From positions 1 through 64,000 of the forward strand of contig JASDRS010000003.1 of assembly GCA_041441915.1 (NCBI GenBank): 64,000 bases of DNA, read 5' to 3'. How positions within the stretch are numbered: position 1 is the first letter of the stretch; every line of letters starts with the position of its first letter. The position numbers were made by a program, and so were the translations under genes. The notes under the pieces were generated by a model that was given only the letters and a program-made list of their open reading frames with translations, was not told the origin of the DNA and searched no databases. This document shows positions 1 to 8,031 of this stretch, in pieces. Source of the DNA: UBA10365 sp041441915. GTDB taxonomy: Bacteria > Pseudomonadota > Alphaproteobacteria > Rhodobacterales > Rhodobacteraceae.

Positions 1-48
1 AGGCTCATAACCTGAAGGTCACAGGTTCAAATCCTGTCCCCGCAACCA
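1..48 (+). tRNA. 3' part of initiator tRNA-fMet (CAT)
   Basis: Only the 3' portion lies in the window. Visible parts are the anticodon arm (stem agg/cct around loop ctcataa, anticodon CAT), the variable region, a T arm (acagg/cctgt around ttcaaat), the 3' acceptor strand ccccgca and an encoded ACCA end. The arrangement matches bacterial initiator tRNA rather than elongator Met, although the 5' half that would settle this lies outside the window. Confidence 0.85.
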
Positions 49-69
49 ACAATATAGTACTATCGCATG

Positions 70-90
70 GCTCCCTTTGGGGAGCTTTTT
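70..90 (+). terminator. Rho-independent terminator of the tRNA gene
   Basis: A 6-bp stem gctccc/gggagc with loop tttg is followed directly by five T residues. It lies 22 bases after the tRNA CCA end and just before the 3' end of the opposing recombinase relic. Confidence 0.75.
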
Positions 91-95
91 GCGTT

Positions 96-613
96 TCAAC
101 GGAAAGAGTTAGCATAGATGCAAGATTTCCCGTGATATCGATTGAAACCCCTTACTTTTGATGGATGTACAGTTCTCTGATCAATGAGGCCGCGTAGAAC
201 GGTTACTGCCTCATCTTTGTAATTTGGGTTGTTCAGGTGATTGTGGAGGCTAGCGACCATTTTAGCGTAATGCTCTGCCAGCTGAGGATGTAGGCGCACC
301 GGAGTATGAGATACTTGCTCGGTTTTTGCTTGAAATACCTGGAACTCCGGTTCTAGGGCTTCTAGTTTTGACATAAGTGCGTTCGAGCAATGACCGGTGG
401 CGATTGCCTCTACAATGTGTTCGATACTGACCCGGACCTGTGATGTACGAGTTTTATAGTTTCTGCTTTTTGGCTCGCGCCCGCACGTTGAATATTTGTT
501 TCTGAAACGTACTCACTCATAAATGATTCAGTCAGATCCTGATCTAAGAGCTGAGTTTGTAGTGCTGATATCCTCGTATTTGTGTTGGTTGTTAAACTCA
601 TTTTCCATTTCAA
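96..613 (-). pseudogene. Serine recombinase, C-terminal relic (frameshifted)
   Basis: The minus strand encodes two pieces of the C-terminal region typical of large resolvase/invertase-family serine recombinases. The first (613 down to about 450) contains LLDQDLTESFMSEYVSETN. The second continues in another frame with IEHIVEAIATGHCSNALMSK and then LHPQLAEHYAKMVASLHNHL followed by LRGLIDQ, a familiar pattern of these proteins. The catalytic N-terminal domain is absent and the frames are joined by a 1-base shift near 440-460. It ends beside the initiator tRNA gene, so it may be the remnant of an element that once entered here. The similarity is from memory of the family and not from a search. 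Confidence 0.7.
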
Positions 614-1003
614 TTTTCGATTGTTAAATTAGTATGATTGATAGCACGATAATTGAATTACGGTTTTCATTCAACTAAAGTAGCAGGCGTCAATAGATGA
701 GCTGAACTCTCTCTTAGCTTAAGCCGCCTTTGGTTCTAAAAGCCCTGACGGCGGACAATACTGTGTTTTTTCGCGTGACATCTCAGCGCGGTTAGTCTAC
801 TGGAGACCGCATATTCTGGCACAGAAAGTCATAAGGCAGTTGACACCACAATCGGCATTATTGCGTGGTGCGAACAGATTAGCTTAGCAGTAATACCTTA
901 GATTTGCGAAAGAAAGATTATAAGATCTCTTGTATGCTGCAAGCTCTATGAAAGCAAAAACCTATCCCTGAGTGCCATTAATAATCCAGAAAATGTTATC
1001 CGC
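614..1003. other. Intergenic stretch, no recognised gene
   Basis: About 390 bases between the recombinase relic and the HD-domain gene. It has stops in all frames and no convincing tRNA, repeat or conserved protein fragment. It probably contains the promoter of the HD-domain gene and debris of the lost recombinase N-terminus, but neither can be shown. Confidence 0.4.
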
Positions 1004-1510
1004 ATGCCTATTTTTACCCCAGCAATCTCAGAAGTAGTCACTCAAGACTTCATTGAGCAATGTTGTCTTGCGTATAAGTTGGATCACAGTGGCTATCATG
1101 GGTTTTACCATTGGATGCGGGTGTTGCATAATGGCCGTATTATAGCGAACTTAACTGGTGCCAATATAAAAGTGGTAGAGCTATTCTGTCTTCTCCACGA
1201 CACCAAGAGAAAAAACGACAACCAAGACCCCCTCCACGGTCACAGGGCGGCGTTGCATGCGCAGTCCAGTAGAGGTCTTTTGTTTAAAACTACTGATGCT
1301 GAGATGGAGCAGCTAATTGAAGCCTGCACATACCATTCAGACGGCCACACCGACGGCGATATAACGGTTCAGACGTGTTGGGATGCTGATCGCCTAGACT
1401 TAGGGCGTGTTGGAATTAGGCCTGTCCCACATAGGTTGTGTACCGAAGCCGCAAGGTTACCTTCTATTCTAGAAGCAGCTTATGAGCGTTCTGTTGGCAT
1501 AACGGGGTGA
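1004..1510 (+). CDS. HD-domain protein (putative metal-dependent phosphohydrolase)
   Basis: The 168-residue protein has the HD-superfamily metal-binding pattern: H36 in GFYHW, the H65-D66 pair in FCLLHDTKR, H111 in the helix after a conserved HG.RAA segment, and an Asp in TCWDADRLDLGRVG. Proteins with this exact layout (HG..HW..V.NG, LLHD..R.ND, CWDADRLDLGR) form a conserved uncharacterised family in proteobacteria. The fold usually hydrolyses phosphomonoesters or nucleotides, but the substrate is unknown. It is a stand-alone single-domain protein, predicted cytosolic, with no operon partner within 100 bases. Family assignment is solid; function is inference. Confidence 0.8.
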   Translation: MPIFTPAISEVVTQDFIEQCCLAYKLDHSGYHGFYHWMRVLHNGRIIANLTGANIKVVELFCLLHDTKRKNDNQDPLHGHRAALHAQSSRGLLFKTTDAEMEQLIEACTYHSDGHTDGDITVQTCWDADRLDLGRVGIRPVPHRLCTEAARLPSILEAAYERSVGITG

Positions 1511-1576
1511 AACTGCCGCATAACAACGCACAGCTCGTACCCATAAATTAAACTACACAAATTTTATGTCTAGTTA

Positions 1577-1613
1577 TTGACAATTCCATAATCATGACAT
1601 ACTTCTTGTCATG
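1577..1613 (+). promoter_or_regulatory. Promoter with dyad operator for the MerR-VIT/VWA pair
   Basis: A consensus -35 box TTGACA (1577-1582) is followed by a perfect inverted repeat, CATGACA (1593-1599) and TGTCATG (1607-1613), separated by seven bases TACTTCT. The likely -10 region (around 1598-1605) falls inside the dyad. The first ATG of the regulator is 14 bases further on at 1627. MerR-type proteins bind dyads between or over the promoter boxes, so autoregulation by the next gene is the natural reading, though untested. Confidence 0.6.
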
Positions 1614-1626
1614 TTGGGAGTTGAAT

Positions 1627-1971
1627 ATGACGCTTACAGAACTTGCAGAGCATCTTAGTGTAGCGCCACGCCAGATACGGTTTTTGATTGCTGAGGAAAT
1701 CTTACCTGCAGCAAATAAAACTGGTCGTAGCGCTAATGCTTATGGGGAAGAACATGTCTCAGCTGCGGAGCGCTACTTCGCGCTTTACAGACTTGGCATG
1801 AAGCCTTCCTCCATTAAGGTTTTGCTAACTTTTGATAGTGCCGTTCCGATTGTTCAATTTGGAGGTGTTGAACTGCGCGTGAGCCCACAAGCTGATCCAG
1901 CCTCAATCAACGTAGATGAAGTTATGGAGCGAGTTTTATTCGCTTTAAAAACATATGTGGCGAAGGGATAG
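1627..1971 (+). CDS. MerR-like transcriptional regulator
   Basis: From ATG 1627 this is 114 residues. The N-terminus (TLTELAEHLSVAPRQIRFLI) is a winged helix-turn-helix of MerR type, followed by a tyrosine and ERYFALYRLG helix typical of the second DNA-contacting part. The C-terminal part is short, without the usual long dimerisation coil or effector cysteines. An upstream in-frame ATG at 1594 lies inside the dyad operator and is less likely. The stop codon is one base before the ATG of the VIT/VWA gene, so the two are almost certainly cotranscribed. Its likely job is control of that pair; the signal is unknown. Confidence 0.75.
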   Translation: MTLTELAEHLSVAPRQIRFLIAEEILPAANKTGRSANAYGEEHVSAAERYFALYRLGMKPSSIKVLLTFDSAVPIVQFGGVELRVSPQADPASINVDEVMERVLFALKTYVAKG

Positions 1972-1972
1972 A

Positions 1973-4123
1973 ATGATGCAAGAAATAGCATTTGGTCATG
2001 CGCTTGAAACGCTGCATGAAGGTTTAACTGTCTTTCTAGAAGGTCGAGGTACTTCCATGTCGATGAAGTCCACCAACATCGACGTGGATATCAAAGCGGG
2101 CATAGCTGTTACCCGAATAACCCGCATTTTTAAGAATGACGAGGATGTGTCAATTGAAGCCATTCTGACTATGCCCGTCGCATTTGACGCTGTTGTTACG
2201 GGTTTAGAGGCCATGATCGATGGCCGAAGATTGCTCGCCGCCTCCAAAGCGAAAGAGGAGGCCCGAGAAACTTACGAGAGTGCGGTTGATTCTGGTAAGA
2301 TGGCGATCCTACATGAAGAAGCCTTGCGCGGTGTTCATGTGCTTTCAATTGGTCAATTGGGTGCTGGTAAAGAGGTCTCGATTGTAATTGAAACTGTGGC
2401 CCCATTGATGCAGTTAACCGGCAGTTGTTTCTTGCGTATCCCCACGACGGTAGGGGCTGTTTACGGGTCTTCGCCATTTCTTCCCGCCGATGATTTGATG
2501 ACAAGTGCCAGAGTGAAGCTTGTGGCGACATTGCGCATTAAGGCTGATGCCGGTCAAATCAGCCTAAGTGATGGCTCAACCCCAAGGGCTAATGAACCCA
2601 TTGAAGTCACCCTCGATAAATCAATTGAGATCAGCCTCTCTAAAGCATCTTTTGGCAAAACAGTCGCGATGTCTGCGACCGGTCATCCTATCACAATGTC
2701 AGTGCAGCCAATCAAGTCTTCAGACAACCACCTGAACATGGCTATTCTAGTTGATCGCTCCGGTTCTATGGGCTTAGCATTACCTCACTCTGCTGTTTCT
2801 AAGTGGGATGCCGTTCGCGAAGGATTGGCCTATGCCCTAAAGGATTTGAATCCTTCCGATCAAATAGGGATGTGGCAGTTTGACAATGAGTGCCAGTTTC
2901 TTGGTCAGGAAAGTGGTGGGTCCTCAGCTTCACTTTCTGGTTTAGTCGAAGAACCGGCGGGCGGAACAAAATTAGGTAAAGCTGTTCATCGGGTGGTGGC
3001 ATCTGGTGCTAAAGATGTATTGATCGTCACTGACGGGCAAACCTGCTCAAACACCGTTGACGAACTAAGATCAAAAAATGCCCGTTTAAGTGCTATTTTA
3101 GTGGGCAGTGACAGCCTTGACGCAAACATTGGCTACCTATGTGCAAACTCTGGCGGACAGGTTTATTACGCATCGAATGACGATGTCGCTAGCATATTAA
3201 ACGAAGCGTTAAAGAACCTACGCAGAACAGATGCTGCAATCAAAGGTAAAGCTGGTGAGCGGTATCCAGCAAGCCTAAAGACAATTCGTGGCTCTGCTGA
3301 GATTGTCGTTACATGGTCAATTGAAAAAGATAAAGTGGGTAAACTAAGTGATCCAATTGGTCGCTATGCCGCCTCTCTAGCGCTTCCATTACTGGAACCC
3401 ACAATGGCGCAAGACTTTGCGGCACTGCATTGCCTTTCCACCCATAACACCAGCCTCGTACTCGTTGACGAAGAGGGCGAAGTGCCGGACTCCCTACCCG
3501 AGATGAGGAAGGTTCCCCTTATGCACAGTCCTTCCGAGTTTAGCCCAAGGCTCAACAGGTTGTACCCTTACTCAGAGCCAAATTTAAGCATGTCCCAGCC
3601 AAGTGATAGTCTGGAAAGTGAGCCTGCAAGCGCATCACTAGAGTATCTGCAACAGCCAGTTAATAAAATGCTGCGTCAGGCTAAAATGAGCCCACCTAAT
3701 GGCACAACATTTATGATTGGAACTAAACTTAGCGGTGGGTCGTTCTTATCTAGGCTCTTTGGTGGATTTTTGGATAAATCGAAGAACAAGATGACGAAGC
3801 TTCCAAATACTATCAGCAAAACTACGTCAATGGACGCAAGCGCCCGCTATGAACTGGCAAAGCGCATTGAATGGGACGCACTTGTCAATGATCTTTTGGA
3901 TGGTGATCTCACTAAACTTAGCTTTACTGATCAGGCGCTTGTTGAACAGTACTCGGATCAACCAGATGTTAAAGCGCGGGCCATCGAACTTAGTATTCCT
4001 GCTCCGCAATTAGCTTTACTCAAACTCGCCTTGCTTGTTGAGGGGGAAAACATATCTGCGGAACGGTTTGCACGGCGAATTTTAGACGGAAAGGATCCAG
4101 AACTAGGCCTAGAGCTAAATTAA
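1973..4123 (+). CDS. VIT and VWA domain protein
   Basis: The 716-residue protein starts with a VIT (vault/inter-alpha-trypsin) domain over roughly residues 15-150, including the typical conversion of KAKEEARETYESAV and a later LGAGKEVSI segment. A von Willebrand A domain begins near residue 253 with the MIDAS motif D261-R-S263-G-S265 and has the matching D354 in IVTDGQT. The C-terminal third is Ser/Pro-rich and ends in helical segments of unknown function. No signal peptide or membrane segment is seen, so it appears cytosolic, unlike most inter-alpha-trypsin-like proteins. It is coupled to the MerR gene (stop TAG at 1969-1971, ATG at 1973, with aaggga as ribosome site). The domain assignment is secure; the cellular role is not known. 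Confidence 0.85.
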   Translation: MMQEIAFGHALETLHEGLTVFLEGRGTSMSMKSTNIDVDIKAGIAVTRITRIFKNDEDVSIEAILTMPVAFDAVVTGLEAMIDGRRLLAASKAKEEARETYESAVDSGKMAILHEEALRGVHVLSIGQLGAGKEVSIVIETVAPLMQLTGSCFLRIPTTVGAVYGSSPFLPADDLMTSARVKLVATLRIKADAGQISLSDGSTPRANEPIEVTLDKSIEISLSKASFGKTVAMSATGHPITMSVQPIKSSDNHLNMAILVDRSGSMGLALPHSAVSKWDAVREGLAYALKDLNPSDQIGMWQFDNECQFLGQESGGSSASLSGLVEEPAGGTKLGKAVHRVVASGAKDVLIVTDGQTCSNTVDELRSKNARLSAILVGSDSLDANIGYLCANSGGQVYYASNDDVASILNEALKNLRRTDAAIKGKAGERYPASLKTIRGSAEIVVTWSIEKDKVGKLSDPIGRYAASLALPLLEPTMAQDFAALHCLSTHNTSLVLVDEEGEVPDSLPEMRKVPLMHSPSEFSPRLNRLYPYSEPNLSMSQPSDSLESEPASASLEYLQQPVNKMLRQAKMSPPNGTTFMIGTKLSGGSFLSRLFGGFLDKSKNKMTKLPNTISKTTSMDASARYELAKRIEWDALVNDLLDGDLTKLSFTDQALVEQYSDQPDVKARAIELSIPAPQLALLKLALLVEGENISAERFARRILDGKDPELGLELN

Positions 4124-4219
4124 ATTTCAGGCGAGACACCTGTGGTTTGATTTGTGAAGCAAAAGTTGCTTAGTTAATTGCGACTATGTACGATTGCCGT
4201 AGTTGAATGGGAGCAAGCT

Positions 4220-5638
4220 GTGAACTTTGTCTTCTACGATCTTGAGACCACCGGTATTTCGGTAGCATTCGACCAACCGCTTCAGTTTGCAGCTATAATA
4301 ACTGACTCAAATTTCAAAGAGTTAGACCGCACTGAGTTTAGATGCCGTATTGCCCCACATATTCTCCCATCTCCTTATGCTTTAGCTGTCACCGGGGTGA
4401 CGCCTGAGCAGCTTATTGATCCGTCACAGCCAACATTCTTTGAGTTTTCCCAGAAAATATATAAACTCACAGAACAATGGGCCCCAGCGGTATGGATTGG
4501 TTACAACAGTATTAAATTTGATGAGGCGATGTTGCGTCAAACTTTCTATCAAAATCTTCAGCCGAATAACTATGCAACGCAAGCTAAGGGGAATAGCCGC
4601 TTTGATATGATGAATGCTGTGTATGCGGTTCACGCCAAACAACCTGATCTTCTTAAGTGGCCCGTGAATGAAGAAGGTAAGAAGATCTTCAAGTTGGATC
4701 GTCTAGCTCCTGAAAATGGCTTTAATCAACACAATGCTCATGACGCCTTAGGAGATGTCGAAGCCACAATCCATCTCGCTAGAACTATAGCAAATGGTAA
4801 CCTCGGCTTGTGGGCTCAACTCTTTAGCAACCATAACAAAGCCGGAGTTCAAGAAAAACTGGAAACGTATAAACCTGTCGAAGTTATATTGAGGTATGGG
4901 GGTGGCGATCCTCGCATCTATACAGGCTGCTTTTGCGGTTACGCAGAGGGCTCTTCAACTCAAGCATGCTTCCTTGATTTCGAAAACGCAGACCTACATG
5001 ATCTCTTAGATGCAACTGATGAAAAGCTCACCATTGCCGTTGAGAAATCCCCTAAACCCATTCGTGCAATAGGCACTAACAATGCGCCTTCAGTATTTCT
5101 GATCGAAGACCCAACGCTGGAACAGCTACAGATTGCTAAAACTCTTGAGGCTTCGCCCCACTTCTGCGCCAGAGTTAGCAGGCTTATGGCAAGCCGTTAC
5201 GAAGACCAGAACACAACAGAGACACCGGTTGAGCTGAAAATCTTTAATGGCTTTTATAATTCGGATGACAAAAGGCTCCTTCAAAAATTCCAAGAGGCTG
5301 ACTGGCCGACTAGGAAAGAAATTGTTAATCAGTTCACTGACAGGCGCCTACGCCAACTTGGCGGCCGTCTATTAGCTTTCTATGGACCTGATGCGTTTGC
5401 AGCACAAAGCCGAGAACAGTTTAGGACCTACCTAAAAGAGAAATGGACAACAACTGCTGAGAGCAAGCCTGATTGGACTACATTCGATAGTGCCTTCGCT
5501 GACATAGATAAATTACTCGAAGAGGGTAAAATTAATTCTGATCAAAGAACGAGCTTGATTGAGTTCTATAATGGTCGGCGAGCCCCACTTTATCTGAAGC
5601 TGAATTCACCCGTGCAAACTCGTAATGCTATAAGCTGA
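4220..5638 (+). CDS. sbcB: Exodeoxyribonuclease I (3'-5' ssDNA exonuclease)
   Basis: The 472-residue protein matches exonuclease I over its full usual length (E. coli ExoI has 475). The DEDDh active site is visible: D7 and E9 in FYDLETTG, D101 in NSIKFDEAM, H174 and D179 in NAHDALGDV. Conserved LQFAAIITDS, WPVNEEG and the C-terminal FNGFYNSDD and FTDRRLRQL blocks follow. The enzyme degrades single-stranded DNA from 3' ends in recombination and mismatch repair. GTG at 4220 is preferred because gggag precedes it and the exonuclease domain begins immediately; an upstream TTG at 4178 would add 14 unconserved residues. ExoI is best known from gammaproteobacteria, so transfer with the neighbouring island genes is possible. 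Confidence 0.88.
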   Translation: MNFVFYDLETTGISVAFDQPLQFAAIITDSNFKELDRTEFRCRIAPHILPSPYALAVTGVTPEQLIDPSQPTFFEFSQKIYKLTEQWAPAVWIGYNSIKFDEAMLRQTFYQNLQPNNYATQAKGNSRFDMMNAVYAVHAKQPDLLKWPVNEEGKKIFKLDRLAPENGFNQHNAHDALGDVEATIHLARTIANGNLGLWAQLFSNHNKAGVQEKLETYKPVEVILRYGGGDPRIYTGCFCGYAEGSSTQACFLDFENADLHDLLDATDEKLTIAVEKSPKPIRAIGTNNAPSVFLIEDPTLEQLQIAKTLEASPHFCARVSRLMASRYEDQNTTETPVELKIFNGFYNSDDKRLLQKFQEADWPTRKEIVNQFTDRRLRQLGGRLLAFYGPDAFAAQSREQFRTYLKEKWTTTAESKPDWTTFDSAFADIDKLLEEGKINSDQRTSLIEFYNGRRAPLYLKLNSPVQTRNAIS

Positions 5639-6113
5639 AATTGCCTTCGCTGATTTAGGCGCGCGCCCCCTGGGTGGGGACTTGCACTTAGCAGAATGTG
5701 TTTGGGGGATGGGGATATTATTTGATAACGGACTGGCTTTGTGAAAAGGATGGTTGGATAAGAAGAGCACTTTATAGACCCAAACGTGTTTAATTAACTC
5801 ACTTATCCTTATTCTTCCGGCTTCTTTATTCCCGACGCCCACTCGATTGCTAGATCTATTATATAGAAATTAACTCTTTTTATTCTACTAGCCATGCCAA
5901 AAATGCGCATTCAAAAAAAAATATTTTATGGAAGTTTTTTTTTAATTTAACAAAAAAGTCAATACTATTAAAAAACTTAACTGAGGTTTGCGCAACCCCA
6001 TTCTTAATTAAGTTTGTAAAAATTAGCTACTTTTCAGAAATCACGGGCAGCTTGACAAATACAATTTTTTGGTATTTTTTTGTTAAAATTATCAGCATTT
6101 CGAATGGCATACA
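5639..6113. other. AT-rich intergenic region with possible lysR promoter
   Basis: No coding region is evident. The last 200 bases are very AT-rich with long A and T runs. A possible promoter for the LysR gene is TTGACA at 6052-6057 with TATTTT at 6073-6078 (15-base spacer), which is only a moderate match. The composition change marks the boundary between the left-edge island and the catabolic block. Confidence 0.4.
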
Positions 6114-7037
6114 ATGTCCTATCCCAGTATCAAAATCAGATCACTGCAGGCCTTTATAGCGGTCTATGAGGAACAATCCTTCAGTCGTGCAGCAGACCGC
6201 GAGAACTCGACGCAGTCAGGAATGTCGACGCAGGTAAAAGAGCTTGAGCAAATGCTAGGTTCAACCCTTTTGCTGCGCGAACGTAAGAAGTTTACGCTGA
6301 CCCCTGCCGGAGAGACCATCTATCGAGAGGGTCAGAAGATACTAAAGTTGCTGTTTGGGGCGGAGAAGGCCGTACTCGAAATGAAGGGAAAAGTTACCGG
6401 CTTGGTTCGTTTTGGTATGATTCCGTCTCTGACTAGAACCGTCCTAATCCCAGCACTGGATCAGTTTAAAGGTGAATTTCCAGACGTAGAAATCTCGCTG
6501 CTTGAGGAATATAGTTTTTCTCTAATGCGTAGAGTGTTGGATGGAGAGCTTGATTTTGCAATAGTGCCGTCAACGGACTTGCCCGCGGGCCTTTCCGGTA
6601 GTTTTGTAGCGCGTGACCGTGAAATGCTTGTATCGTCTGCCAAGACAGGCATTGGGTCAGCGCATTTAACAAATGTCTCATTCTCAGTGTTGAACAATAA
6701 ACGACTGATTGTTCCGTCACGCTTGAACGTTAGGCGTCAGCACTTTGATACTATGTTAAACACCCATGGAATACATGTAGGGGAAACACTAGAAATGGAC
6801 GGTATGCTGGCGACCTTAGAGATGGTTTCCGCTACTGATTGGGTTGCGATTTTACCTTCAACAATTTGCCACGCTGACAAGGATGGTTTGGTTAGACGCC
6901 TGAATTGGATAAAGGATCCCCCACTGAATCTAGATTATATTTTAGTAACTAAGACGGAGGGCTCGCTGCAAAGCTCCGCCAGGCTGTTGGCAGAATGTTT
7001 AACGCATCATATTGGCTTGATTTTATTGGATTGGTAG
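6114..7037 (+). CDS. LysR-family transcriptional regulator
   Basis: The 307-residue protein has the LysR N-terminal helix-turn-helix (SLQAFIAVYEEQSFSRAA, then QSGMSTQVKELEQMLG and RKKFTLTPAG) and a periplasmic-binding-like effector domain from about residue 95. It is a DNA-binding activator or repressor responding to a small ligand. It lies 106 bases upstream of, and in the same direction as, the dehydrogenase pair at 7144-9020, which is its probable target block. The start ATG is at 6114. Confidence 0.88.
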   Translation: MSYPSIKIRSLQAFIAVYEEQSFSRAADRENSTQSGMSTQVKELEQMLGSTLLLRERKKFTLTPAGETIYREGQKILKLLFGAEKAVLEMKGKVTGLVRFGMIPSLTRTVLIPALDQFKGEFPDVEISLLEEYSFSLMRRVLDGELDFAIVPSTDLPAGLSGSFVARDREMLVSSAKTGIGSAHLTNVSFSVLNNKRLIVPSRLNVRRQHFDTMLNTHGIHVGETLEMDGMLATLEMVSATDWVAILPSTICHADKDGLVRRLNWIKDPPLNLDYILVTKTEGSLQSSARLLAECLTHHIGLILLDW

Positions 7038-7076
7038 CAAGTAATCACTATCGAAAAATCTGAATATTTAAATCTG

Positions 7077-7104
7077 AAAAAATAATACAATATTGTTATT
7101 TTTT
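7077..7104. promoter_or_regulatory. AT-rich dyad between lysR and the dehydrogenase gene
   Basis: Nine-base arms aaaaaataa (7077-7085) and ttatttttt (7096-7104) flank a centre that contains the 10-base palindrome acaatattgt (7087-7096). It could be an operator for the adjacent LysR or FCD regulator or a weak bidirectional terminator; the all-AT stem makes the terminator reading uncertain. Confidence 0.35.
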
Positions 7105-7143
7105 GTGGAACTATGGGTTTTCAATTTGGGAGGGGAACTCAGA

Positions 7144-8031
7144 ATGACAACTGGAATAGTTGGGATTGGCAAAATGGGCCGGCCCATCGCAGAGCATCTT
7201 TCCGAGAATGGTGAAGCGCTCGTTTTGTGGAACAGGTCTTCTGACAAGGCTTTGAACATTGCGCGGAGTGCGGTTGTTGCTACGCCAAAGGCTGTTGCTG
7301 AAAACAGCAGCATCTTATTGTCTATATTGGCTAATGACCTGGCGCTTGAGGCGACCTATCACGGGCCTAATGGTTTACTAGAAGCTGACTTGACCGGAAA
7401 AACTATAGTTGAATTATGCTCTACTTCGCCCGCAATGGTTCAATCACTTGAAAAAGCAGTGACTGAGCGGGGGGGCTTGTTTCTTGAGTGTCCTGTGGGT
7501 GGAAGTGTCGTGCCCGCACGCTCGGGGCAGTTGATGGGTCTCGCAGGTGGAACGCAAGCCGCTTTTGATAGCGCAAAGCCGTTGTTGACAAAGATTACAC
7601 GGCGCTTAGAATATCTTGGGCCTGTCGGCTCAGGTGCGGCGATGAAATCCGCGATAAATTTACCACTCATGGTTTATTGGAGTGCTTTAGGAGAGGCTCT
7701 GGGGCTTGCCATGTCAAAGGGCGTAGATCCTTCCCTGGCACTGGACATCTTGGGAGATAGTTCGGGCGCGATTGGTAGTGCAAAAAAACGCATTCTGCCA
7801 ATCCATGACATGTTGGTGAAGGGTGATCCTGGCGTCGTCAGTTTTAGTCTAACGAATGCCATCAAAGACATGAAATTGATGATCGCTTTGGCAAGGGCAT
7901 CAGGTAGTCCTCATGATGTGATCCACTCTGTTCTGACGAAAGCAGAAACTGCCGCTGCAAATGGATGGGATGGCTATGACAGTTCTTTAGTGGGTGTCTA
8001 TGGCCAAACAAATAAAAAGACGTCGCCATGA
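7144..8031 (+). CDS. NAD(P)-dependent beta-hydroxyacid dehydrogenase (HIBADH family)
   Basis: The 295-residue enzyme begins with the Rossmann motif GIVGIGKMGRPIA and carries the family's substrate-loop signature (FLECPVGGSVVPARSGQL) and the catalytic lysine region (GSGAAMKSAINLPL, where the usual order is K-x-x-x-N). Members oxidise 3-hydroxyacids such as 3-hydroxyisobutyrate or tartronate semialdehyde precursors. ATG 7144 is chosen because gggagggg precedes it and the Rossmann strand starts at once. It overlaps the next gene by 4 nt (ATGA), indicating translational coupling. The exact substrate is unknown. Confidence 0.85.
   Translation: MTTGIVGIGKMGRPIAEHLSENGEALVLWNRSSDKALNIARSAVVATPKAVAENSSILLSILANDLALEATYHGPNGLLEADLTGKTIVELCSTSPAMVQSLEKAVTERGGLFLECPVGGSVVPARSGQLMGLAGGTQAAFDSAKPLLTKITRRLEYLGPVGSGAAMKSAINLPLMVYWSALGEALGLAMSKGVDPSLALDILGDSSGAIGSAKKRILPIHDMLVKGDPGVVSFSLTNAIKDMKLMIALARASGSPHDVIHSVLTKAETAAANGWDGYDSSLVGVYGQTNKKTSP

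Noticed and set aside
4178..4219. Upstream TTG start for exonuclease I
   Set aside because: Adds 14 unconserved residues, whereas GTG 4220 has a ribosome site and begins exactly at the exonuclease domain.
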